Shown here piece by piece: positions 8,930-17,283 of a DNA stretch of 64,000 bases; positions within the stretch are counted from its first letter, which is position 1; each line of letters begins with the position of its first letter. Where the stretch lies: NCBI RefSeq assembly GCF_002860255.1, contig NZ_PGVE01000063.1, positions 1-64,000 of the forward strand, given 5' to 3'. This stretch comes from Neobacillus cucumis. Its GTDB lineage: Bacteria > Bacillota > Bacilli > Bacillales > Cytobacillaceae. The notes under the pieces were generated by a model, which saw nothing but the letters and a program-made list of their open reading frames with translations, searched no databases and was not told the origin of the DNA. The translations under genes were made by a program, and so were the position numbers.

Positions 8930-8976
8930 ATCATACTTATTTTTTTTATAAAAATCAACCATAAACTATCATAAAC
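8930..8976 (-). promoter_or_regulatory. fru operon promoter with direct repeats
   Basis: On the minus strand TTGATT (8958-8953), a 17-bp spacer and TATGAT (8935-8930) form a sigma-A promoter. Two copies of GTTTATG (8976-8970 and 8966-8960), exactly 10 bp apart, lie just upstream of the -35 on one DNA face and are a candidate FruR operator. I see nothing else in the rest of the 8884-9189 gap. Confidence 0.6.
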
Positions 8977-9189
8977 ATTCCGTAACAATCAAAAACGGTC
9001 ACATGCCATTCATATTTTTTGGCTATAGTATTGTAGAAAAATAACGATTAATACAGTCCCATTGTTATTAATCTGATATAATAAACTTAATATTGGTAAT
9101 TTTTACTTGGAGTTTGATGACTGTTTCTTTACTAGTTTTACCTGTTTTTTAAAATAAAATTATAGGTATTTTGGAAAGGAGTCATTGGA

Positions 9190-9810
9190 GTGTTATCTTT
9201 TGAGGAAAAAAAGGCTATTTTTCAATCATTTAAGTTAAAGGAAAAGCAATATGGTAATGGAAAGGTGAGCTTTGTTTATCCTGAAAGCATTCAAAAAGGG
9301 CAGGTTTTGGCCACCCAATTACATCCAAGTGGAAATGGGTACGTGATCGGGAAGTATATGTCAGACGAAACGATAAGGAAGCACGGTTATCAGGTGGATC
9401 CGCGCGGTTGGATTTCTATTAAGGTTTTCTCAAAAGAAGAAATCGCGAAGGTGATAACAGAGGCGATAAATTCGATGTCTGGCGGGGAAATTGAGGCGTT
9501 GCTTCCAGTTATTGAAACTGAAGAAAAGATAGTTCCTCAAGCAGTTAATGAAGAAATGGTTTCAAAGGTAGATGAAGAGTCATTGGAGGTAGAGTCTTCG
9601 GAGATTCTTGAAAAGGATGGATCTGAAAAAGCTAAAAATGCGGAGGAGCCTGCCAAACAAGGTACATATGAGTTTTACCCTGGTTCCTATCTATCTGCCT
9701 GGATGGGTCTGACGTTATCGACCATGGAGTATGGATATTTGGTATGGAGGAAGGCTTTTAGGAAATATGTTGGTTTTGTGCCTTCGGATGTGCAGAAAAA
9801 TGAGAAGTAA
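9190..9810 (+). CDS. Conserved hypothetical protein with acidic linker
   Basis: The 206-residue soluble protein starts at GTG 9190, 8 bases after AAAGGAG. Residues 1-95 look like one compact domain (LSFEEKKAIFQSF, HPSGNGYVIGKY, GWISIKVFSKEEI). Residues 110-155 are a Glu-rich low-complexity linker, and the last 45 residues are aromatic (YEFYPGSYLSAWMG, EYGYLVWRKAF). I do not recognise the family. It is monocistronic with its own terminator. Confidence 0.6.
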   Translation: MLSFEEKKAIFQSFKLKEKQYGNGKVSFVYPESIQKGQVLATQLHPSGNGYVIGKYMSDETIRKHGYQVDPRGWISIKVFSKEEIAKVITEAINSMSGGEIEALLPVIETEEKIVPQAVNEEMVSKVDEESLEVESSEILEKDGSEKAKNAEEPAKQGTYEFYPGSYLSAWMGLTLSTMEYGYLVWRKAFRKYVGFVPSDVQKNEK

Positions 9811-9818
9811 CTGAGTGA

Positions 9819-9849
9819 ATACACAAGTTTAGCTTGTGTATTTTTGTTT
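9819..9849 (+). terminator. Terminator of the gene at 9190-9810
   Basis: ATACACAAG and CTTGTGTAT form a 9-bp stem with a 5-base loop, followed by TTTTTG. Confidence 0.8.
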
Positions 9850-9910
9850 GAAAGGCTATTAAGCTGCTTGGAGGATGAAGTGTGGTTTGGATTATTAGGG
9901 GCAGAATTAT

Positions 9911-10201
9911 GAAGGACAAATTAGAAGAGGAAAATGTCTTTAATAGGGGTTCTTGAAGACAAAAGTGCCTCTGAAAAGGAGAAAATTGTCTTTAATAAGG
10001 GTTCTTGAAGACAAAAGTGTAGCTGAAAAGGAGAAAATTGTCTTCAATAGGGGTTCTTGAAGACAAAAGTGTAGCTGAAAAGGAGAAAATTGTCTTCAAT
10101 AGGGGTTCTTGAAGACAAAAGTGCAGCTGAAAAGGAGAAAATTGTCTTCAATAGGGGTTCTTGAAGACAAAAGTCCTTCTGAAAGGAAGAAAAGTGTCTT
10201 C
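9911..10201. repeat. Five-copy 52-bp tandem repeat array, each unit with a hairpin
   Basis: Five full units start at 9935, 9987, 10039, 10091 and 10143, each exactly 52 bp, with a decayed half unit before and the first bases of a sixth at 10195. Each unit holds TGTCTT(C/T) at positions 1-7 and GAAGACA at 21-27, a 7-bp inverted repeat with loop AATAGGGGTTCTT. Inner units differ by one or two bases; outer ones diverge more. There are no unique spacers, so this is not a CRISPR array. It fills most of the otherwise gene-free 9850-10341 stretch. Confidence 0.9.
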
Positions 10202-10341
10202 AACTAAGAAATCACTATTTAGAAGTACTCCAATTTCTATTCAAAGCTCCTTTATTTTCGACAAGGACCCAAAGAATAACCCCCCTCCCATACCGTTCCA
10301 AATTGTTTTATAGTAATAGATATAGAAAGGAAGTGAAATGA

Positions 10342-11184
10342 ATGCCTACTCAGTTGGATTTATCCCACGATGACCGCAGTCGGGAGCATTTTCGTCCGAA
10401 GTGTGAAGATTGCTTTGGTTTGTGCTGTGTTGCCCTTCCGTTCGCAGCTTCAGCAGATTTTGCAATAAACAAAGATGGTGGCACACCTTGCCCGAATCTA
10501 CAATTAGACTTTCGCTGTGGAATCCATCAGAAGCTTAGACAAAAAGGTTTTAAAGGCTGTACCGTCTATGAATGCTTTGGGGCCGGACAAAAAGTTTCAC
10601 AAGTCACGTTCAACGGAAAAGATTGGCGTCAACATCCCCACTCAGCGAAAGAAATGTTTGCCGTATTCCCGATTATCCAGCAACTCCATGAGATGCTCTG
10701 GTATTTAACAGAAGCTCTTTCCTTACAAGCGACAGAATCCATTCATGCTGACCTCCGTGAGACAATCGAACAAACTGAAAAGCTGACACTGCTCCCTTCC
10801 GATAAACTCAAGGAACTTGATGTTCCGGCACACAGAGCAGAAGTTAATACGTTACTTTTAAAAACAAGCGAATTAGTGCGTGCTGGATCACAGCCAAAGC
10901 AAAAGAAAGGCCGTCACGCTGACCTTATCGGAGCCAAATTAAAAAAAGCCAACCTGAAAGGAGCTAATCTCAGAGGGGCGTATCTGATTGCGGCAGACCT
11001 AAGGGAAGCGGATCTTAGAAACGCCGATTTTATTGGAGCTGACCTCAGGGATGCCAATCTTAGTGGAGCCGACTTAACAGGAAGTATTTTTCTCACTCAA
11101 GCTCAGATCAATGCCGCAAAGGGAGACGCCAGTACACAGCTGCCCCCATTACTTTCACATCCAGCTCACTGGGCCGCCGAATAG
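10342..11184 (+). CDS. Pentapeptide repeat protein with Cys-rich N-terminal domain
   Basis: The 280-residue protein joins two parts. Residues 20-85 contain a cysteine pattern (CEDCFGLCC, then single Cys in [19 protein letters not shown]) that suggests a metal or Fe-S site. Residues about 190-255 are pentapeptide repeats (A/N-D/N-L-x-x, such as [15 protein letters not shown]) that should form a right-handed beta-helix. AGAAAGGAAG precedes ATG 10342. This architecture is known in Bacillus proteins of unknown role; some pentapeptide proteins mimic DNA and protect gyrase, but that is not shown here. Confidence 0.8.
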   Translation: MPTQLDLSHDDRSREHFRPKCEDCFGLCCVALPFAASADFAINKDGGTPCPNLQLDFRCGIHQKLRQKGFKGCTVYECFGAGQKVSQVTFNGKDWRQHPHSAKEMFAVFPIIQQLHEMLWYLTEALSLQATESIHADLRETIEQTEKLTLLPSDKLKELDVPAHRAEVNTLLLKTSELVRAGSQPKQKKGRHADLIGAKLKKANLKGANLRGAYLIAADLREADLRNADFIGADLRDANLSGADLTGSIFLTQAQINAAKGDASTQLPPLLSHPAHWAAE

Positions 11185-11289
11185 TCCATCAAAAAAGAGC
11201 TGGTTGCAGGTCCTTTTATTTACCTATTTATTCCTTTTTATCTTTATTCTTTACTAAAAAAAGAGAGCTGACAGCAAAGGGGAAAAGCA

Positions 11290-11781
11290 ATGCGGAAAAT
11301 AACATTATCTAACGGAACAATGGTTGAGGTTGAATGTTTAAGCTGTGCTTTAACGAGTGGAATGGTTGAACCAGATGGGGGAGTGGTGGTTGAGACGGAG
11401 CACTTCCACGCGCATCAGGATGTGGCCTACCCAATAAAGGGGCTAATTATTTTAGCCTCGAAGCGGCATATCTATTGTTTTGATGAATTAACAGAAGAAG
11501 AAAAAATAGATTATATTAACCTGTTAACGAAGATCAGGAAAGCGCAACGTGAGGTTCTAGGAATCGAGCACGTTTATTATTTTTATAATGAAGATACCAC
11601 TCATCATTTTCACATGTGGATGGTTCCCCGCTATGACTGGATGAATGAGTTTGGCCGCTCCGTTGAATCCCTAAGACCGGTTTTGCGCCATGCTAGGAAT
11701 CAAATGAGTGACAAAGAGAATGTGAAAGAAGTATTGGATGCCATAAACAGGCTGAAAAATGCTTTTCGGGAGGCAAGATAA
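11290..11781 (+). CDS. HIT family hydrolase-like protein
   Basis: The 163-residue protein carries the histidine-triad-like sequence HHFHMWMVPR near residue 117 and the upstream HIT-type strand KGLIILASKRHIYCFDELTEEE. HIT proteins hydrolyse or transfer nucleoside phosphates such as Ap4A. The motif is H-x-H-x-W rather than a strict H-x-H-x-H, so activity may differ. The MOSC gene follows after only 3 bp, so the two are one transcript. Confidence 0.75.
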   Translation: MRKITLSNGTMVEVECLSCALTSGMVEPDGGVVVETEHFHAHQDVAYPIKGLIILASKRHIYCFDELTEEEKIDYINLLTKIRKAQREVLGIEHVYYFYNEDTTHHFHMWMVPRYDWMNEFGRSVESLRPVLRHARNQMSDKENVKEVLDAINRLKNAFREAR

Positions 11782-11784
11782 GAG

Positions 11785-12486
11785 ATGTTATTAAAAAAGG
11801 TTTACGCAGGCTTGCCAAAAACAGTCGGTACAAAGGACGCGAAACAGCCAATGGATCGTGAATGGACTAGTGCCATATTTAAAGAGTCAGTAGAAGGACC
11901 AGTTTGGGTTGGTAAAATCGGTTTAACTGGTGATGGGCAATTTGACCAGGAAAATCACGGTGGTCCGGAGAAGGCTGTCTTCGCATATTCATCTGAGCAT
12001 TATACATATTGGAAAAATGAATATGATATTACTGATATTTCAATCGGCGGTATGGGTGAGAATTTCGTTTTGGAGCAGTTAACTGAAGACATGGTCTCGA
12101 TAGGAGATACCTTTCAAATTGGCGATTGCGTTGTCCAGGTGTCCCAGCCAAGGAAGCCATGCTGGAAACCTGCCCGCCGTTTTAAAACGAAAAACCTTGC
12201 GTTATTAATACAAAGCACTGGGCGCACTGGCTGGTATTTTCGTGTCTTAAAAGAAGGCCTAGTAGAGGAAGGTCAAGCGTTAACCTTGTTGGAGAGACCT
12301 TATCCACAGTGGACTATTCAAAAATGCAATGAAATCATTCATGGCCAAAAACAAGATTTTGGGGAAATGAAGGAACTGGCAGCCTGCGAGCTTCTGGCTC
12401 CAAGTATGAAAGAATCTTTATTGCAAAGGGCAATGAAACAAGAAAAGCCAGACATTCAAAACCGAGTGCTTGGACCGAATGATTGA
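11785..12486 (+). CDS. MOSC domain protein (YiiM-like)
   Basis: The 233-residue MOSC protein has KIGLTGDGQFDQENHGGPEKAV, the IGGMGENF strand and the conserved cysteine in SQPRKPCWKPARRF, the likely sulfur or molybdenum cofactor site. The C-terminal roughly 45 residues match the short three-helix extension of YiiM. YiiM of E. coli reduces N-hydroxylated bases with molybdenum cofactor. GGGAGG at the end of the upstream HIT gene provides the ribosome binding site. Confidence 0.85.
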   Translation: MLLKKVYAGLPKTVGTKDAKQPMDREWTSAIFKESVEGPVWVGKIGLTGDGQFDQENHGGPEKAVFAYSSEHYTYWKNEYDITDISIGGMGENFVLEQLTEDMVSIGDTFQIGDCVVQVSQPRKPCWKPARRFKTKNLALLIQSTGRTGWYFRVLKEGLVEEGQALTLLERPYPQWTIQKCNEIIHGQKQDFGEMKELAACELLAPSMKESLLQRAMKQEKPDIQNRVLGPND

Positions 12487-12605
12487 CCGATTGGGCAGAT
12501 GGTGATTGAGAGCGGGTCCTAAATCAAGTCATTGAACTATCATGACCTTGCATATATTTGTGAATGCAGAACAATTAAGGAGGACATATACAATGCCCTC
12601 CTTTG

Positions 12606-12941
12606 TTACCTAGTTGTTTCTCTAAAGGTAATGTTAATGACTTGGTTGGTGGCTGGGTTAAATTCTATATCTACAAAAACCCCGAACTCTTTCTGGGCAC
12701 TTTTTAACCAAAGTTTGAATTTTTCAGTGGTGGATTTTGGACCTGTCACTCGCCCAATATGAAGATAATCGATTATGTTAGCATTGGGATACCTTTCTTT
12801 GGTTTTTTCCATAGCCATAGTACCCCATTTCGCATACGGAGGAACAGGTTTCTGCTGTGCAGCAGTCTCATCAGGAAACTGTAAGAGACCTATATTCAAA
12901 TTAACGAACGTAAAAATTAAGCTGAATAAAAGTTTTTTCAC
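12606..12941 (-). CDS. DUF3889 family secreted protein (YqzG-like)
   Basis: The 111-residue protein has a signal peptide (KKLLFSLIFTFVNLN followed by the polar TAAQQK region) and a mature domain with KWGTMAMEKTKERYP, KLWLKSAQKEFGVFVDIEF and NQVINITFRE, matching B. subtilis YqzG-type DUF3889 proteins. I chose GTG 12941, which has GTGGAGG 6-7 bases upstream; the in-frame ATG at 12989 has no ribosome binding site and would spoil the signal peptide. The function of the family is unknown. Confidence 0.75.
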   Translation of the reverse strand: MKKLLFSLIFTFVNLNIGLLQFPDETAAQQKPVPPYAKWGTMAMEKTKERYPNANIIDYLHIGRVTGPKSTTEKFKLWLKSAQKEFGVFVDIEFNPATNQVINITFRETTR

Positions 12942-13027
12942 AACATGACCTCCACTTGCTTTTAAGTTTAGCATTGCATACCAAGTCATAACTTATGTAG
13001 GGAAAAAATGACGGAGGTGAATACCAC

Positions 13028-13705
13028 GTGTATCAAATTCATGAAGGGCAAGTAATGAGAAATAAATATTCATCGATTCCATATAAGTGGATTCAGAATG
13101 AATACTCTAATCGTACGATTTGTATTATGCTTCCCGGCCTTGGCTACACGACAGAAAGGCCTTTGTTTCACTATGCAACAGGACTTTGTTTAGAACGAAA
13201 TATAGATGTTCTTCATATTAATTATACTTTTGCAAAAAATGAACAGTTTAGGAAGCTCTCTAAGCAAGAACAACCACAGTGGATGTACGAAGACGTAAAA
13301 GCTGTTGTTGAAGAAGTATTAAAGGAAACAGAATATGAGTGCTGTATCTTATTGAGTAAATCAATTGGAACCATTCCGATGTCGATGGAATGGTCGAAAA
13401 GGTATTTTATTCGTAATGCGATTGGCATATGGTTAACCCCTTTGTTAAAAGAACAGAGTGTGTACGAGGCCCTTTTACATACCAATTTGCCATCGCTATG
13501 TGTCATTGGTGATCAAGATCATCACTTTATCGAGGAGCGTATTCATTCATTAAAAGCAAATAACCTAATTTCTACCGTTGTTGTTCCAAATGCCGATCAC
13601 AGTTTAGAGATAAAAGAGGATACTATAGCCTCCATTGATGCTGTTAAAACGGTGATGCTAAACGCCAAAAAATTTTTAGTGAAGCACAGGAAAGGAGCGA
13701 ACTAA
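13028..13705 (+). CDS. Alpha/beta hydrolase family protein
   Basis: The 225-residue protein has the hydrolase layout: an oxyanion strand (TICIMLPGLGYTTERP), a modified nucleophile elbow (LLSKSIGT, Ser in G/S-K-S-x-G), an acid in VIGDQDHHF and a C-terminal His in VVPNADHSLEI. It starts at GTG 13028 after GGAGGTG. The acetyltransferase starts 1 bp after its stop, so the two are co-transcribed. The substrate is unknown. Confidence 0.8.
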   Translation: MYQIHEGQVMRNKYSSIPYKWIQNEYSNRTICIMLPGLGYTTERPLFHYATGLCLERNIDVLHINYTFAKNEQFRKLSKQEQPQWMYEDVKAVVEEVLKETEYECCILLSKSIGTIPMSMEWSKRYFIRNAIGIWLTPLLKEQSVYEALLHTNLPSLCVIGDQDHHFIEERIHSLKANNLISTVVVPNADHSLEIKEDTIASIDAVKTVMLNAKKFLVKHRKGAN

Positions 13706-13706
13706 T

Positions 13707-14240
13707 GTGGAAATTCGTTTATTAACTCCCGCCGATGCCAAACAATATTGGGAATTAAGACTGGAAGCATTAAAGAATGATCCTTCGGCCTTTTTATCCA
13801 GTTATGAAGAAGCAGTCACAAGGGAAAATGCCATTGAGCAGACTGCACGAAACTTTACCGCAGAAGGAAACTACACATTTGGTGCATTTGATCATGATGA
13901 GCTCATTGGAGTTGTCACACTTCTTCAAGAAGATCGAGTGAAAATAGGGCATCGGGCAAATATATTTGCCATGTATGTAACCCAAAGCAAACGAGGACTA
14001 GGTATTGGGAAAGAATTAATGACAGCAGCCATCAATAAAGCGAAGGATATCGATGTCATTGAACAAATCAATCTAAATGTAACCGCCAGAAATCAAAGAG
14101 CGAAACAGCTTTATACAAAGCTAGGCTTTCAGGAGTTTGGATTAGAGAAGCATGCTCTTAAAGTCGATGGTATATATTATGATGATTTTTATATGGTTTT
14201 ACATCTAAACAAGGATAGGGAATTAAATTCCAACGACTAA
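13707..14240 (+). CDS. GNAT family N-acetyltransferase
   Basis: The 177-residue enzyme shows the acetyl-CoA motif A region RANIFAMYVTQSKRGLGIGKELM and motif B NLNVTARNQRAKQLYTKLGFQEFG. It starts at GTG 13707, 8 bases after AAAGGAG; the overlapping ATG at 13705 is out of frame. It is coupled to the upstream hydrolase gene. The substrate cannot be told. Confidence 0.85.
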   Translation: MEIRLLTPADAKQYWELRLEALKNDPSAFLSSYEEAVTRENAIEQTARNFTAEGNYTFGAFDHDELIGVVTLLQEDRVKIGHRANIFAMYVTQSKRGLGIGKELMTAAINKAKDIDVIEQINLNVTARNQRAKQLYTKLGFQEFGLEKHALKVDGIYYDDFYMVLHLNKDRELNSND

Positions 14241-14294
14241 CAGCGATTCTTCTTTAGAAAGGGGAACGTTGTTTTTTTCATTATTAAAATCAAA

Positions 14295-14332
14295 TGAAAG
14301 CGCTATCAAAAATAGTTTAATAATGTTATAAT
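14295..14332 (+). promoter_or_regulatory. Perfect cre site at a promoter for a small gene
   Basis: TGAAAGCGCTATCA (14295-14308) matches the cre consensus TGAAANCGNTNNCA at every fixed base. It covers the -35 region of a promoter whose -10 is TATAAT (14327-14332). CcpA binding here should shut off the small gene during growth on preferred sugars. Confidence 0.75.
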
Positions 14333-14387
14333 TAACCAGAGGAGCAGTATGTCACATCTTAATGATCATGAAAGGGGTCGTTTGAGT

Positions 14388-14570
14388 ATGACGGATAGTA
14401 TTTATTCACACTTGAAAAAAAGAGGGGTAGTTGTACCAGAACATTACATTCAACCTTTAAAAGCACAGTGGGATGTGTACCAGCTCTTAAATAATAGTCC
14501 TAATCTTAATAACTTTACCAATCATAATCTTAGTTCAAAGAATTCACAAGAAGAGCTTGGGCACGAGTAG
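14388..14570 (+). CDS. Small hypothetical protein, probably CcpA-controlled
   Basis: About 60 residues, starting TDSIYSHLKKRGVVVPEHYI and ending in an Asn/Ser-rich tail. An earlier in-frame ATG at 14349 is possible, but it would leave a leader of only about 10 bases after the predicted start site; ATG 14388 has AAAGGGG 10 bases upstream. I do not recognise the family. A consensus cre overlaps its promoter, which argues that it is a real, regulated gene. Confidence 0.5.
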   Translation: MTDSIYSHLKKRGVVVPEHYIQPLKAQWDVYQLLNNSPNLNNFTNHNLSSKNSQEELGHE

Positions 14571-14599
14571 TGAGATTACCATAAAGTTACAAAAATTCC

Positions 14600-14833
14600 T
14601 TGAATAACAAATTAAAATAAAGTAAGATAAAAATACGTTGTAAATGAAAGGGTGTTTTAAGTCCGATGTTTGCCTAATCCTCTTTTTGGAGAAAATTCAG
14701 ATAATATGGATATGCTCTGGATAGGATAGGATTAGTACGGGCTTTTTTATGATATAGTGAAGCTAAACGGATTTCTTTGCCGTTTTGTGTCCTGTATTGC
14801 CTCCTGTCCAGATGTTGGAACAGGAGGTTTTTT
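14600..14833 (+). promoter_or_regulatory. Attenuator-like leader of the MFS exporter gene
   Basis: A promoter (TTGAAT 14600-14605, 17-bp spacer, TAAGAT 14623-14628) starts a leader of about 200 bases. It contains a tiny reading frame ATG-TTT-GCC-TAA (14666-14677) after GAAAGGGTG. GTCCG and CTAATCC (14661-14680) pair with GGATTAG and CGGGC (14729-14742), followed by TTTTTT: a terminator whose 5' arm overlaps the tiny frame. A second hairpin, CCTCCTGT (14800-14807) with ACAGGAGG (14820-14827), buries the ribosome binding site of the exporter. The layout matches ribosome-mediated attenuation known upstream of resistance genes. Confidence 0.65.
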
Positions 14834-14834
14834 A

Positions 14835-16082
14835 ATGGAACAAACAAATGTAAAGTCAAATGTGACGATGGGAGCTTTATTTCGAAATAAAGTCATCCAA
14901 ACGTTACTTCTCTCCACGTTTTTCCTGCAAATTGGAGTTTGGGTGCGAAATTATTCCATTCTGTTATACGTGGTAGAAAAAACACATGAGGATCCTGTTG
15001 CTGTTTCGCTAATTTCGGTAGCAGAGTTTGCCCCTATTTTTCTATTTTCTTTTATCGGAGGGACCTTTGCTGACCGCTGGAAACCGAAACTGACAATGGT
15101 TTGGTGTGATTTTTTGAGTGCTGTATCTATTTTTGTGGTACTTCTTGCACTCTTCTTTGGCGGGTGGAAGGTAATCTTTTTTGCCACGCTTGTATCATCT
15201 ATTTTATCGCAGTTTTCACAGCCGGCGGGAATGAAGCTATTTAAAATTCATGTTAAAGAAGAACTCATTCAAATGGGGATGTCGATTTACCAAACGATCT
15301 TTGCTTTGTTTATGATTATTGGTCCTGTACTAGGTACGTTTGTATATCAGCATTTTGGGATTAATGTAGCGATTGGGGTTATGGGTATAGCCTTTTTACT
15401 CTCGGCCGGAATCTTATTCTTTCTCCCGAGAGATCTTGAATTAGAGGAAAAAGCTGAAGAAACGACAGTACTACAGGAAATGAAAGCAGGTTTCAGTTAT
15501 GTATGGCAGAGCCGGGCATTAACGTTGCTTGGGGGATGTTTTGCTGCAGCTGGCCTGGGGTTAGGTCTTACGCAGCCGTTAGCTGTTTTTCTTATTACTG
15601 AAAAGCTTGGTTTGCCAAAAGAACAGCTGCAATGGCTAATGGCGGCATTTGGAATCGGTATGATTCTAGGCGGTGGTCTTACCGTAGGTATGGCGAAAAA
15701 GACTCCGCCGCAGATATTGCTTGCGATTGGTATGGGAGTTAGTGCGCTAGGGTTTATGGTAATGGGTCTTTCTGATTTGTTTTGGTTGACTCTAACCGCT
15801 CAATTCATTAGTGGATTGTTTATGCCGTGTATCCATATTGGAATCAACACAATGATCCTAAAAAATACCGATGCAGCCTTTATAGGCCGGGTAAATGGCA
15901 TATTAAACCCAATTTTCATGGGGTGCATGGTTATTACAATGACAACAAGCGGCTGGCTGAAAAAGACATTTTCTCTTGTATCGATTTATGAATCAACAGC
16001 CTTGCTTTTTATTGTTGGGGTACTTTTTCTAGTTCCATTATTCAAGGGGCCTGCAGTAATGGAAAAAAGTGAAGAAGCATAG
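14835..16082 (+). CDS. MFS transporter, probable drug efflux
   Basis: The roughly 415-residue permease has about 12 membrane segments and the MFS loop motif GGTFADRWKPKL between helices 2 and 3, close to the MefA-like/MFS_3 (DUF894) group. It starts at ATG 14835 after ACAGGAGG. The long leader with a terminator hairpin, a three-codon reading frame and a sequestered ribosome binding site suggests induction by a translation-inhibiting antibiotic. That is inference from layout; the substrate is unknown. Confidence 0.82.
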   Translation: MEQTNVKSNVTMGALFRNKVIQTLLLSTFFLQIGVWVRNYSILLYVVEKTHEDPVAVSLISVAEFAPIFLFSFIGGTFADRWKPKLTMVWCDFLSAVSIFVVLLALFFGGWKVIFFATLVSSILSQFSQPAGMKLFKIHVKEELIQMGMSIYQTIFALFMIIGPVLGTFVYQHFGINVAIGVMGIAFLLSAGILFFLPRDLELEEKAEETTVLQEMKAGFSYVWQSRALTLLGGCFAAAGLGLGLTQPLAVFLITEKLGLPKEQLQWLMAAFGIGMILGGGLTVGMAKKTPPQILLAIGMGVSALGFMVMGLSDLFWLTLTAQFISGLFMPCIHIGINTMILKNTDAAFIGRVNGILNPIFMGCMVITMTTSGWLKKTFSLVSIYESTALLFIVGVLFLVPLFKGPAVMEKSEEA

Positions 16083-16085
16083 CTT

Positions 16086-16130
16086 AAAAGTAAAGGGAGC
16101 TTGGCCATCCGAGCTCCTTTTACTTTTCTC
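16086..16130 (+). terminator. Terminator of the MFS gene
   Basis: AAAAGTAAAGGGAGCT pairs with AGCTCCTTTTACTTTT around a 10-base loop, with T-rich flanks, just after the MFS stop. Confidence 0.8.
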
Positions 16131-16167
16131 TTTCGTAAAATCAGATGGTGAAAAGGAGGCAATACAA

Positions 16168-16707
16168 ATGGATATTATTGAAAAAGCATTGCAAATGGCA
16201 GCGAAAGCACATTCGAAGCAGCAAAGAAAGGGAAGCGATATTCCTTATATTGTGCATCCGGTAGCTGTGGGAATGATTTTAATGAAGGCAGGATATGACG
16301 AATCCTTTATTGCAGCGGGAATCCTTCATGATACAGTGGAAGACACTGAGATATCATTAAATGATATACATCGCGAATTTGGCCTTGAGATTGCTAGAAT
16401 TGTGGATGGCTGCTCCGAACCGGATAAATCACTTTCATGGGAGGAGCGTAAAACACATACGATCGAATATTTGAAGGATGCACCTATGGAAATCCGCGCA
16501 GTGGCATGTGCTGACAAACTACATAATGTTCGTTCTATTAAGAACGATTATGAACAGGTGGGAGAGGCAATCTGGAGTAAGTTTAATGCTGGCAAAGAAA
16601 AGCAGGAATGGTACTATACCCAGATAGTTGAAAGTTTACAGTATCAAAACTCCTTTCCTTTAGTGAGGGAATTGGAAGAAGCGGTTCGGCGCTTATTTAA
16701 CAGATAA
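16168..16707 (+). CDS. HD domain phosphohydrolase (SpoT/Mesh1-like)
   Basis: The 179-residue protein is a stand-alone HD domain like the hydrolase half of RelA/SpoT: QQRKGSDIPYIVHP, the metal-binding GILHDTVEDT and ACADKLHNVRSI. Small SpoT-like hydrolases (Mesh1 type) degrade (p)ppGpp or NADPH. AAAAGGAGG (16151-16159) sits before ATG 16168; an earlier in-frame ATG would begin inside the previous terminator. No synthetase domain is present. Confidence 0.85.
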   Translation: MDIIEKALQMAAKAHSKQQRKGSDIPYIVHPVAVGMILMKAGYDESFIAAGILHDTVEDTEISLNDIHREFGLEIARIVDGCSEPDKSLSWEERKTHTIEYLKDAPMEIRAVACADKLHNVRSIKNDYEQVGEAIWSKFNAGKEKQEWYYTQIVESLQYQNSFPLVRELEEAVRRLFNR

Positions 16708-16778
16708 ATTTTGCAGGTCAGACTTTAATTGAAAATATGGTAGAATAGGGGTATGGAACTGATAATGGGGGTTACATA

Positions 16779-17234
16779 GTGACTACATTCTACAAAATCG
16801 TCGTGTTTATTCATATTTTTTCTGCCATTATTGGCATGGGACCGGGATTTATTTTAACAACTGTTGTTAAATCAGGAAATAATATGACGGAATTGCGACA
16901 TTCTTATAGGCTCAGACATAAGCTTCATATTTTTGTAATGGTCGGCGGTACGCTGCTTTTAGTTACGGGTTTAATAATGGGTTTTTTAAATCCGAGTCTT
17001 TTTCGAATGGGATGGTATGTGACAAGTCTGATTCTTTTTTTAGCTGCGCTTGCAATCGGACCTCTGGTCTTATCTCCAAGATCTAAACCCGTAAAAGCCT
17101 TGTTGGCTGCACATCAAGGCGAGGAGATTCCAGAAGAGTACTGGCGTTTATCTAGAATTTTATTTCGTTTTGAAGACGTTGAAAATATCATTTTCATCGT
17201 CATCATCTCTCTTATGATATTAAAACCCTTTTAA
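16779..17234 (+). CDS. DUF2269 family membrane protein
   Basis: The 151-residue protein has four predicted membrane helices. It begins TTFYKIVVFIHIFSAIIGMGPGF, a helix with His and Gly typical of DUF2269, and has conserved HKLHIFVMVGG. It starts at GTG 16779. The function is unknown. A terminator follows. Confidence 0.7.
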   Translation: MTTFYKIVVFIHIFSAIIGMGPGFILTTVVKSGNNMTELRHSYRLRHKLHIFVMVGGTLLLVTGLIMGFLNPSLFRMGWYVTSLILFLAALAIGPLVLSPRSKPVKALLAAHQGEEIPEEYWRLSRILFRFEDVENIIFIVIISLMILKPF

Positions 17235-17238
17235 TTCA

Positions 17239-17283
17239 GAAAGGTTTGGCAAAGTTAAAACTTCGCCAGCCTTTCTTTTTTTA
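17239..17283 (+). terminator. Terminator of the DUF2269 gene
   Basis: An imperfect stem from GAAAGG/TTTGGCAAAG to CTTCGCCA/CCTTTC is followed by seven T. Confidence 0.75.

Noticed and set aside
9911..10201. CRISPR-like repeat array
   Set aside because: Units are contiguous 52-bp copies without unique spacers, and no cas gene is in the window.
10914..11096. 60-codon antisense frame in the pentapeptide gene
   Set aside because: It is a by-product of the repetitive codons of the pentapeptide repeats and has no ribosome binding site.
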